A stretch of 64,000 nucleotides of DNA, taken from NCBI GenBank assembly GCA_045652705.1, contig JAZRUV010000008.1, forward strand, positions 1 through 64,000, read 5' to 3'. Within the stretch, counting starts at the first letter, position 1. Each line of letters starts with the position of its first letter. This DNA is from UMGS1649 sp045652705. Lineage in GTDB: Bacteria; Bacillota; Clostridia; TANB77; CAG-465. Below are positions 17,755 through 25,505 of the stretch, piece after piece. The notes under the pieces are model-generated. The model was not told where the DNA came from, ran no database searches, and saw only the letters and a list, made by a program, of their open reading frames with translations. Position numbers and translations under genes: made by a program.

Positions 17755-18380
17755 ATGAGTTCATACATAATGCATATGTGTATATCAGATATAGTAAAAA
17801 AAGATTAAATTTAACAGATAAATTTGTTTATGGTAGTGTTTTGCCAGATAATATAAAAAAGATAACGGGAGATAGAGATAGTACACATTATATAAACAAA
17901 GTAATAGCTAATGGAGATATAAGAGAATTGCCGGACATACAAAAAGCAATAAAAGAATTAGAAATTGAAGATAAGGAAATACGTTTGGGATATATAGCAC
18001 ATTTAGTAGAAGACCATATATGGTTTAATGATTTTATACCAAGTTATGCTATAGATTTAGGGAATAATAAAATACAGTATTTAAAAGATAATAGTATACA
18101 TACTGATGATGAATATAGAGAGACAATGTATTCAGACTATAGTAATAGTAGCAGTTATGTAGTAAATAGATGTGGAGTAAATATACAAAAATTACTTTCG
18201 AGTCTTGAGAATATAGCAGAAAATGAACAACATAAGGAATTAATAATAGATAATACAAGGTATTCAATAAACGTAGATTTAACAAATAATACATTTATGA
18301 CAAAAGAAAGTATAGATAAATATATTGAAGTGTGTACTAATGAAGTCGAAAAAGTAATATCAGATTTAATGGGAGAGTAA
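17755..18380 (+). pseudogene. Phospholipase C/zinc hydrolase-like gene with a poly-A frameshift
   Basis: The ATG at 17755 after GAAGGGG encodes MSSYIMHMCISDIVKK and then meets a stop. This is the usual N terminus of zinc-dependent phospholipase C-like proteins (PF00882 type). The rest of the protein (RLNLTDKFVYGSVLPDNI, then GYIAHLVEDHIWF with its His/Asp metal ligands) continues in another frame. The break is at a run of seven A (17796-17802); eight would join the frames into about 208 residues. The gene may be inactivated, phase-variable by slippage, rescued by transcriptional slippage, or a sequencing error. A GTG at 17778 opens the downstream frame but lacks a ribosome binding site. mutL follows one base after the stop. 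Confidence 0.7.
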
Positions 18381-18381
18381 T

Positions 18382-20268
18382 ATGGGAAGTATTGCAATAT
18401 TAGATGAAAATACAATAAATAAAATTGCGGCGGGTGAAGTTGTAGATAGACCAGCTTCTATAGTAAAAGAGCTTATAGAAAACTCTATAGATGCAGGAGC
18501 AACACATATATCTTTAGAAATAAAAAATGGTGGAATAACATATTTAAAGCTATCAGATAATGGCAAAGGAATAGCATCAGACGATGTTGAACTTGCTTTC
18601 GAAAGACATGCCACAAGTAAAATAAGACGCGAATCAGATATTTTAAATATAACATCTATGGGGTTTAGAGGAGAAGCTTTGGCATCTATAGCAAGTATTG
18701 CAAAGGTAACTTTAGAAACAAAGACTTTTGATGAACCTACTGGAACAAAGATAGTTATAGAGGGTGGAAAAACTTTAAGTGTAGAAGAAATTGCTTTTAA
18801 TAAAGGAACTACAATAACAGTTGAAAACGTATTTTTCAATGTTCCTGCAAGATATAAGTTCCTTAAAAAAGATTATACTGAAGCTGGGTATATAGAAGAT
18901 ATTGTAACTCGTCTTGCAATAATACATCCAGAAATATCATTTAAATATGTAAATAACAATAAATGTATAATACAAACAACCGGTAATGCAGATATGAAAA
19001 CAGCAATATATAATGTGTTTGGAAAAGATGTTGCACGTGAATTGATACCGGTTGAATATTCTATAGAAAACTTAAAAATAACAGGTGTAGTTGGCACACC
19101 AAAAGCATCACGTTCAACCAGGTCTCACGAATTTACATATATAAACAATAGATATGTAAAAGATAAAACAATGACTACGGCAATAGAGAAAGCGTTTGAC
19201 CAAAACTTAAATATTGGCAAATTTCCATTTGCAGTATTAAATTTAGAAATTTCTCCAAGCGAAGTGGATGTTAATGTTCATCCGGCAAAGCTTGAAGTTA
19301 AATTTGCAAGCGAATCTAAAGTGTTCGAAGTAATTTATCACGGGGTAGTAAATGCGCTTTTAGAATACCACAAAAGTACAAGCCCATTCGCAGTTATAGA
19401 AAAAGAAATAGATGATGAGGTAGAACAAGAATATATTGTATCTGCAAATAAAACTCAATCATCTAACACAGTGGAACAAGTGGAAAAAGAGAATACAAAA
19501 ACAATCGAAAGTGAATTTGTAGAAGTGGCAAACAAGCCTGAGGCTAAGATAGCAGATTATCAAGCGGCCCCAATAACACCAAAAGTAGAAATCATAAAAC
19601 AAGAGTTTAAACCGATATACTATAAAGAACAAGAAGCTACACTAGAAATAAAAGACGTGGTTAGTGAAGATACTAAAAACGAATATGAAACAAAAATAAA
19701 ATATAAATATGTAGGCGCTATCTTTGATACATATATACTAATAGAAATACAAGATAAAATGTACATTATAGATCAGCATGCGGCTCACGAAAGATTGTTG
19801 TATGAACAAATAAAGGATATGTATTATTCGAAAAATAAAGAAACTCAGATGCTTCTTATACCTACGTTAGTAGAACTTAAGAACAATGAAAAAGAAAGAG
19901 TTTTAAGAAATATAGAATTATTTGAACAAACAGGATTTGTTTTAGAAGAGTTTGGAGATAATATGATAAAAATATCTGGTGTTCCAAACATTGGTTACGA
20001 TATAGATTACGCAGAGATGTTTAAGGATACACTAGACAGTTTAACAAATGATACAAAGACAACAAAGGAAGAAAAAGAAACTCGCTTTGTATATACGCTT
20101 GCTTGTAAAGCGGCAGTAAAAGCGAATATGAGGTTGACTAAAGAGGAACATATAGCACTAATTGATCAAATGGTAAAATTAGATAGACCATTTACTTGTC
20201 CGCATGGTAGACCTACGGCTTATGAGATTAGTAAATATGAAATAGAAAGAAGATTCGCTAGAAAATAA
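18382..20268 (+). CDS. mutL: DNA mismatch repair protein MutL
   Basis: MutL couples mismatch recognition by MutS to strand incision. The 628-residue protein has the GHKL ATPase domain at its N terminus (KIAAGEVVDRP, ELIENSIDAGA, GFRGEAL), the transducer domain (YINNRYVKD), a variable linker (about 340-440), and the dimerisation/endonuclease domain with DQHAAHERLLYE near residue 464, ACKAAVKANM and CPHGRPT. These mark a nicking MutL, as expected for an organism without MutH. It is followed by miaA, a common neighbour. Confidence 0.97.
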   Translation: MGSIAILDENTINKIAAGEVVDRPASIVKELIENSIDAGATHISLEIKNGGITYLKLSDNGKGIASDDVELAFERHATSKIRRESDILNITSMGFRGEALASIASIAKVTLETKTFDEPTGTKIVIEGGKTLSVEEIAFNKGTTITVENVFFNVPARYKFLKKDYTEAGYIEDIVTRLAIIHPEISFKYVNNNKCIIQTTGNADMKTAIYNVFGKDVARELIPVEYSIENLKITGVVGTPKASRSTRSHEFTYINNRYVKDKTMTTAIEKAFDQNLNIGKFPFAVLNLEISPSEVDVNVHPAKLEVKFASESKVFEVIYHGVVNALLEYHKSTSPFAVIEKEIDDEVEQEYIVSANKTQSSNTVEQVEKENTKTIESEFVEVANKPEAKIADYQAAPITPKVEIIKQEFKPIYYKEQEATLEIKDVVSEDTKNEYETKIKYKYVGAIFDTYILIEIQDKMYIIDQHAAHERLLYEQIKDMYYSKNKETQMLLIPTLVELKNNEKERVLRNIELFEQTGFVLEEFGDNMIKISGVPNIGYDIDYAEMFKDTLDSLTNDTKTTKEEKETRFVYTLACKAAVKANMRLTKEEHIALIDQMVKLDRPFTCPHGRPTAYEISKYEIERRFARK

Positions 20269-20286
20269 TAAAAAAAGGAATGAGTT

Positions 20287-21237
20287 ATGAAACAAACAGT
20301 AATCGTTGTTGCAGGTCCAACAGCTTCAGGTAAGAGTGGCTTGGGAATTGAACTTGCAAAAAAATTAAATGGTGTAGTTATATCTGCAGATTCAATGCAA
20401 ATATACAAAGGATTAGATGTTGGAACAGCTAAAGTGACACTTGAAGAATCACAAGGTATAAAGCACGAACTAATAGACATAGTAGACATATCGGACAAGT
20501 TTAGTGTAAGTGAATATAAAGATATGTGTTATCAAAAGATAGAAGAGATATTTGCTCTTGGTAAAGTGCCAATAATTGTAGGTGGAACGGGATTATATAT
20601 AAATGCTGTAGTCAATAATATGAGGTTCGAGCAAATTGATGAGGAGTCTGAAAAGAAAATAGATGAGAAACTAAACACACTTATACAAGGAAAAACATCA
20701 GACGAGTTATATGACTTGCTAAAAGAAATGGACAAAAAAGCGGCAGATAAAATAGATAAAGGCAATGATAAAAGAATAATACGCTCAATAAAGCTTAATC
20801 TTTTAGGAATAAATAAAAGTGATATAGACAGTAGAAACGATTTGTGGCAAAAAAATGAATCTAAATATAATTTCTTAGTAATATATATTGATATGCAGCG
20901 AAACTTGTTATATGATAGAATAAATATAAGAGTAGACCAAATGGTAAAGCAAGGTGTGCTAGAAGAAGCAAAAATGTTATATAATATGCAAGATAAAAGC
21001 ATAACTGCATGTCAAGCTATTGGGTATAAAGAGTTTTTTGAATATATTGAAGGAACGAAAACGCTAGAAGAGTGTGCAGAACTCTTAAAACAAAAAACAA
21101 GAAACTATGCTAAAAGACAAATTACTTGGTTTAAAAAATTACAAGATAAATTTATTGTAGATGGAACAAAATCAAAAGAAGAAATAATAGAAAGTGTTTT
21201 GAAGGAGTATAATGAAAAAAGTAAATGCCAACAATAA
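20287..21237 (+). CDS. miaA: tRNA dimethylallyltransferase MiaA
   Basis: MiaA transfers a dimethylallyl group to A37 of tRNAs that read U-initial codons. The 316-residue protein has the P-loop GPTASGKSG (about residues 9-17), the DSMQIYKGLDVGTAK substrate motif, VGGTGLYI, and RQITWF near the C terminus. AAAGGAATGAG precedes the ATG. The end overlaps the next gene by 26 bases, so the two are probably co-translated. The mutL-miaA pairing is conserved in many bacteria. Confidence 0.97.
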   Translation: MKQTVIVVAGPTASGKSGLGIELAKKLNGVVISADSMQIYKGLDVGTAKVTLEESQGIKHELIDIVDISDKFSVSEYKDMCYQKIEEIFALGKVPIIVGGTGLYINAVVNNMRFEQIDEESEKKIDEKLNTLIQGKTSDELYDLLKEMDKKAADKIDKGNDKRIIRSIKLNLLGINKSDIDSRNDLWQKNESKYNFLVIYIDMQRNLLYDRINIRVDQMVKQGVLEEAKMLYNMQDKSITACQAIGYKEFFEYIEGTKTLEECAELLKQKTRNYAKRQITWFKKLQDKFIVDGTKSKEEIIESVLKEYNEKSKCQQ

Positions 21238-22423
21238 TATAAATAAATATTATGTAGTTATAGGTAGTATATGTATACTAGCTGTAATTATATTGCTTAT
21301 ACTATCTATAAAAGAAAATACAAAACAGTATTTAGTACAAACAGGTACGCTTGAGCATACTGAAATTACAACAGGATATATAGTTAAAGATGAAAAGGTT
21401 ATTACAAAAGATCAAAATAAAGTGTTAATTCCAGTTATAGCTGAGGGGTCAAGGGTTTCTAAAAAAGATATTATAGCAACATATAAGGGAGACGAATATA
21501 AAAATTATGAACAAAATCTAGCAGATATGGATAAAGAGATACTTGAACGTATGAAAGATTTGCCAACGGTATATTCTAGTGAAGTTGATGCTATAGAAGG
21601 CACGATATATAATCTTGTGAAAGAGAGCGTAGGCGAAACAACATATAATAAAATGCAAGAATACAAGCAAAAGATTAATAGCAATATAAATAAAAGGGCT
21701 AATATAATTGGAGAGCTTAGCCCAGATGGTGCGGAGATAAGAAAACTTATAAAAAAACGTAACGAGTATGAAGCACAAGGTAGAAAATCTAACGATAATA
21801 TACTTGCTCCAATGCCAGGTATAGTATGTTATACTGTAGATGGTTTAGAAGAAACACTAAGTAGTAAAAATATACAGAACTTAGATTATACTGAGATAAA
21901 AGATGCAATAAACAATAGTAAAAATGCAGATAATACAAAAATAAAGATTGTGAATAATTATGAAGCATATATTGTAATCAAAGCAAGTTTAGATAATGAG
22001 CAATATATTGCGGAAGGATATAATTACAGATTAAGACTGATAGAACAAGATGGTTATGAGTTTTTAGCAAGGTTGGAAAAAGTAAATAAAGTAGAGGACG
22101 GAATAGAGGTATATTTTAAACTAACTAATGGGATAGAACATATTGTAGATTTAAGAGAAGTTGAGATTGAAGTAGTTTGGGACTATGCAACTGGATTAGT
22201 AATACCAACAAAAGCGGTGAATTCTTATGATAACTTTGATGCACAATATGTAAGAGTTATAAGAGGAACGGAATATCAAACTATTCCAATTATAGTAAAA
22301 GTAAAAAATGAGAACTATGTGGTTGTTAAGAATTATACAGATGAACAATTAAAAGAGGTAGGCTTAATAAGCGATTATGAGTTGGAACTTTACGATAGAA
22401 TAATAGTCGAGTCTAAAAAATAG
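21212..22423 (+). CDS. HlyD-like membrane-fusion protein near sepF
   Basis: The 403-residue protein has one N-terminal membrane anchor (about residues 13-33). A beta-rich barrel segment with lipoyl-like motifs follows (TTGYIVKDEKV, LIPVIAEGSRVSKKDIIATYKG), then a coiled-coil hairpin (about 90-190) and a second half-lipoyl segment (ILAPMPGIV). This is the layout of HlyD-family periplasmic adaptors. Proteins like this commonly sit near sepF/divIVA in Clostridia, and no transporter gene is adjacent, so a division or envelope role is possible. GAAGGAG precedes the ATG. Confidence 0.7.
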   Translation: MKKVNANNNINKYYVVIGSICILAVIILLILSIKENTKQYLVQTGTLEHTEITTGYIVKDEKVITKDQNKVLIPVIAEGSRVSKKDIIATYKGDEYKNYEQNLADMDKEILERMKDLPTVYSSEVDAIEGTIYNLVKESVGETTYNKMQEYKQKINSNINKRANIIGELSPDGAEIRKLIKKRNEYEAQGRKSNDNILAPMPGIVCYTVDGLEETLSSKNIQNLDYTEIKDAINNSKNADNTKIKIVNNYEAYIVIKASLDNEQYIAEGYNYRLRLIEQDGYEFLARLEKVNKVEDGIEVYFKLTNGIEHIVDLREVEIEVVWDYATGLVIPTKAVNSYDNFDAQYVRVIRGTEYQTIPIIVKVKNENYVVVKNYTDEQLKEVGLISDYELELYDRIIVESKK

Positions 22424-22433
22424 AGGAGGAAAC

Positions 22434-23966
22434 ATGAAAAAAGGTATAACAGTAAGTATATTGGTTGTAACGGTAGTGCTAATGTTTGTTTTGGTGACAA
22501 CAGCAACAGTAGTAGGAACAAGAACTATACAAACGGCCGCTTATGAAGAATTCTCAAGTAAAGTGGAAAGAGTATCGAATGATGTAAATAAATATGTAAT
22601 AGACAATAATGAGCTGCCTACAACGTTAGAAATTATAGCAAAAGAAGGATTGCCATCCGCTCTTATAGCAGAACTTAATAAAAACAATGATAGCACTAAT
22701 AACCTTTTTGTAATAGACATGACAAAACTTAGAACGGAAAGCGTAAATATTGGCAAAGGTACAGTAGAAGATATGGATGTTTTTGTTGTTGCTGAAAATA
22801 CAAACAATGTATATTATTTAAAAGGTGTAGAGTATAGAGGAACAACATATTATGGTATACAGACAGAAAGTATTAATATCGAAAATGATGTACCAGAAAA
22901 ATGGGCAGGAAACGTAAAAGCAATAGTAGATGGCGTGCCAATACCAAAAGGATTTGTTGCATCTCAGGCTATAGGGGAAAACACGAAGGTAGGAGGCTTG
23001 GTAATATATGAAGGTACGGAAGCGGTAACTGATGTAAACGTAGAATCTGCAAGAAGAAATAGAAATCAATATGTATGGATCCCTATTAAAAGTGAAGAGT
23101 TCAATACCAAATTCAAAAGAAATAATTTTGGGTTAAAACAAACAATATCTAATACTTTAGGTACTGAATATTGGGAAGTGGAATTAGACTCAAGCAATAT
23201 GCCAAAAACAACACAGGATTTGAATTATATAACGAATACAACACTTTCTGAAGTACTAGATATGTATGCTAGCGTAAAAGAGTATGAAGGTTTTTATATT
23301 GCAAGATACGAGGCTGGAATAGATAATCAAAGGACACTTAATACTGTAGGTACATTAGAGACAAATGTATATTCAACTATGGGAAAAATACCATATACAT
23401 ATATACCATGGACCAAAAATAATAAGATGAATGAAGATACGGGTGGAGCAGTTCAAGTAGCGAGAAGTTTCTACCCTAGTAACAATACAAATTATGGAGT
23501 TGTATCTACATTAACTTATTCTGTACAGTGGGATGCAATATTACAGTGGTGGTTAGATACTAAAGCTGTAGAAAGTGTGACAGAAAGTAATAGTTACGGT
23601 AATTATATTTCACACCAAATTGCATATGATGATTTGAATTCGGGTGCAAAATATACTGTTTATGCTAATTCTGTACCGGAGTCATACCATGAGGTATCAT
23701 CTACAACTGTTAAGGATTCAGAAACAGCTTGGCTTCTTACCACAGGTGCATTAAAAGCAGCAAAAGTAAATAATATTTATGATATGGCAGGGAATATTTT
23801 TGAATACACAATGGAAGGAAACTCAACAAATAATAGGCCATGGAGAGGCGGGTATGCTAACAATACTGGTGGAGCAAGGCCGGTAGCCCAAAGTTATAGT
23901 GGAAGTTATACAAATTATTATAGTTCTACACTTGGCTTTAGGGTAGCTCTCTATATAAAAAAATAA
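22434..23966 (+). CDS. Pilin-like N terminus fused to a SUMF1-like domain
   Basis: The 510-residue protein starts with a short basic stretch and one hydrophobic helix (about residues 4-27), followed by a helix typical of type IV pilin-like proteins. The C-terminal half resembles the formylglycine-generating enzyme/SUMF1 C-type-lectin fold (YEGFYIARYEAG, then DMAGNIFEYTM, WRGG and GFRVAL). No catalytic cysteine pair was seen, so it is more likely a binding protein than an enzyme. The tail between WRGG and LGFRVAL is rich in Tyr, Ser and Asn and could be a retroelement-diversified region. AGGAGG precedes the ATG; it is last in the mutL operon. Confidence 0.7.
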   Translation: MKKGITVSILVVTVVLMFVLVTTATVVGTRTIQTAAYEEFSSKVERVSNDVNKYVIDNNELPTTLEIIAKEGLPSALIAELNKNNDSTNNLFVIDMTKLRTESVNIGKGTVEDMDVFVVAENTNNVYYLKGVEYRGTTYYGIQTESINIENDVPEKWAGNVKAIVDGVPIPKGFVASQAIGENTKVGGLVIYEGTEAVTDVNVESARRNRNQYVWIPIKSEEFNTKFKRNNFGLKQTISNTLGTEYWEVELDSSNMPKTTQDLNYITNTTLSEVLDMYASVKEYEGFYIARYEAGIDNQRTLNTVGTLETNVYSTMGKIPYTYIPWTKNNKMNEDTGGAVQVARSFYPSNNTNYGVVSTLTYSVQWDAILQWWLDTKAVESVTESNSYGNYISHQIAYDDLNSGAKYTVYANSVPESYHEVSSTTVKDSETAWLLTTGALKAAKVNNIYDMAGNIFEYTMEGNSTNNRPWRGGYANNTGGARPVAQSYSGSYTNYYSSTLGFRVALYIKK

Positions 23967-24001
23967 TTTTCTATTGTAACAAATAAAAATTACTAAGTAG
24001 T

Positions 24002-24038
24002 AAGTGGTAATGTATATATTTAACATTGCCACTTATTT
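24002..24038 (+). terminator. Terminator of the mutL operon
   Basis: AAGTGGTAATGT and ACATTGCCACTT arms, then ATTTCG. The T tract is short. Confidence 0.65.
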
Positions 24039-24083
24039 CGACAAAAAAATCACATATAATTCTAAAAAACTTCAAAAAAGTCC

Positions 24084-24112
24084 TTGCAATTTAAATTTAT
24101 ATATAGTATTAT
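24084..24112 (+). promoter_or_regulatory. sepF promoter
   Basis: TTGCAA (24084-24089), 17 bases, TATTAT (24107-24112). Confidence 0.65.
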
Positions 24113-24146
24113 ATCGATATAGTAAGATGAGAGGGGTTATATAAAG

Positions 24147-24644
24147 ATGAGTGCAGCTATGATAAGTAAATTTATGGGAATGTTAGGGCTTAATGAAGTA
24201 GACGAATATGATGAGGAAGAAATAGTGGATGAAGTAGAAGAAACATATGAAAGGCCAGCTAGAAATGGATATTTTGCAAGACGTGAAAGAGATACAGAAG
24301 AAAGAGTTTCTAGAACAGCAAAAGTATTGCCAATGACAGGTGCATCGCCTGTAGTTACATCTTCAAAAATGGTTATTACAGAGCCACAATGTTTTGATGA
24401 TGTTAAAGAAATAAGTGAACACTTAAAAGAAAGAAGATCTGTAATAGTTAATTTAGAAACAGTAACTAAAGAAGATCAAAGAAGAATAATAGATTTCTTG
24501 AGTGGAGCAACTTATGTTGTAGATGGAAGCATTCAAAAAATTTCTACACTTATATATTTAATAACACCAAAAAGTGTAGAAATACAAAATGATATAGAAA
24601 AGGCACAATACAGAAGTAAACTTTCATTTTCTTGGATGAAATAG
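24147..24644 (+). CDS. sepF: Cell division protein SepF
   Basis: SepF anchors FtsZ to the membrane and aligns protofilaments in Gram-positive bacteria. The 165-residue protein has an N-terminal amphipathic helix (SAAMISKFMGMLGL), an acidic linker, and the C-terminal SepF domain with FDDVKEISEHLKERRSVIVN and RIIDFLSGATYVVDGSIQKIS. GAGAGGGG lies before the ATG. It is followed by divIVA, as in many Firmicutes division clusters; ylm genes are not seen here. Confidence 0.95.
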   Translation: MSAAMISKFMGMLGLNEVDEYDEEEIVDEVEETYERPARNGYFARRERDTEERVSRTAKVLPMTGASPVVTSSKMVITEPQCFDDVKEISEHLKERRSVIVNLETVTKEDQRRIIDFLSGATYVVDGSIQKISTLIYLITPKSVEIQNDIEKAQYRSKLSFSWMK

Positions 24645-24718
24645 TATAGGTAGGGTGGTAGGCAAGTATTGCTTATCGCCTTTTTCTTGATTAAATATTA
24701 AATAAAGGGGGTATTTTA

Positions 24719-25159
24719 ATGTTAACACCAGTAGATGTTGAAAATAAGGTTTTTAAAAAAACTAAAATCGGAGGATATGACATTAATGATGTTGAAGATT
24801 TTTTAGAAAAGTTAATAGTGGATTATGAGGCTGTATTTAAAGAGGTAACAGAATTAAAAGATAAATGTGAGAACCTTCAAGAATCAGTTAAATATTATAA
24901 ATCATTGGAACAAGGAATTGAACAAAGTATTAATAACGCAAGAGACGAAGCAGAACAAATAAAAGCAAGAGCATTAGATGAGGCTCAGGAAATTAGAGAA
25001 AGAAAAGAAAAAGAATACAAAAACAGATTATCTGAACTAGACTTAGAAGTTAAGAGAAAAGAATATGATTTAGAAGAAATAAAAAAAGAGATGCAAATAT
25101 ATAAAATTAAAGTTAAATCTATGCTTGAAGCACAACTTAAAATATTAGATGAAGAATAA
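24719..25159 (+). CDS. divIVA: DivIVA-family cell pole protein
   Basis: DivIVA binds curved membrane at septa and poles. The 146-residue protein begins with the conserved TPVDVENKVFKKTKIGGYDINDVEDFLEKL region and continues as an uninterrupted coiled coil to the C terminus. This is short for DivIVA but within the clostridial range. AAAGGGGG precedes the ATG. A weak hairpin followed by TTTTTC lies between sepF and divIVA (about 24655-24687) and may reduce read-through. Confidence 0.92.
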   Translation: MLTPVDVENKVFKKTKIGGYDINDVEDFLEKLIVDYEAVFKEVTELKDKCENLQESVKYYKSLEQGIEQSINNARDEAEQIKARALDEAQEIRERKEKEYKNRLSELDLEVKRKEYDLEEIKKEMQIYKIKVKSMLEAQLKILDEE

Positions 25160-25177
25160 AAATGTAAAAATAATATG

Positions 25178-25211
25178 ACAAACAAAGTAGTATATACTAT
25201 TTTGTTTGTTG
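25178..25211 (+). terminator. divIVA terminator
   Basis: ACAAACAAA and TTTGTTTGT arms with an inner TAGT/ACTA stem, followed by TGTTTG. Confidence 0.7.
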
Positions 25212-25242
25212 TTTGTTTAGGGGGTGGAATTTACATATTTTC

Positions 25243-25270
25243 TTGACTTTTCACACATTTGTGGTAATAT
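25243..25270 (+). promoter_or_regulatory. Promoter before the 57-aa membrane protein and valS
   Basis: TTGACT (25243-25248), 16 bases, TAATAT (25265-25270). Confidence 0.7.
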
Positions 25271-25305
25271 TATATATGTAATATTTTAGTTTTTAGGGTG
25301 AAATA

Positions 25306-25479
25306 ATGAGTGAAAGTATAATAAATATATTAGCACTAATATTTTTATGTGTTGGTGTTTTTTGTATATTTTGGAAAAGAGACATATTAAAGGATAAAAC
25401 TAGTAATAAATTTTTGACTACTAGTGGTTTTGTCGTCTCTGTCATTTCGCTTGTAGTAATATATTTTGTAAATTATTAA
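25306..25479 (+). CDS. 57-aa two-helix membrane protein
   Basis: An ATG six bases after AGGGTGA opens a 57-codon frame ending in TAA. The protein (MSESIINILALIF at its start) has two hydrophobic helices, about residues 5-23 and 40-56, separated by a basic loop (WKRDILKDK). Both ends probably face the same side of the membrane. It has its own promoter and lies 26 bases before valS, so it may be co-transcribed. No family was recognised. Confidence 0.6.
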   Translation: MSESIINILALIFLCVGVFCIFWKRDILKDKTSNKFLTTSGFVVSVISLVVIYFVNY

Positions 25480-25505
25480 TTTAATTAGGTAAAGGAGTAA
25501 ATAAA

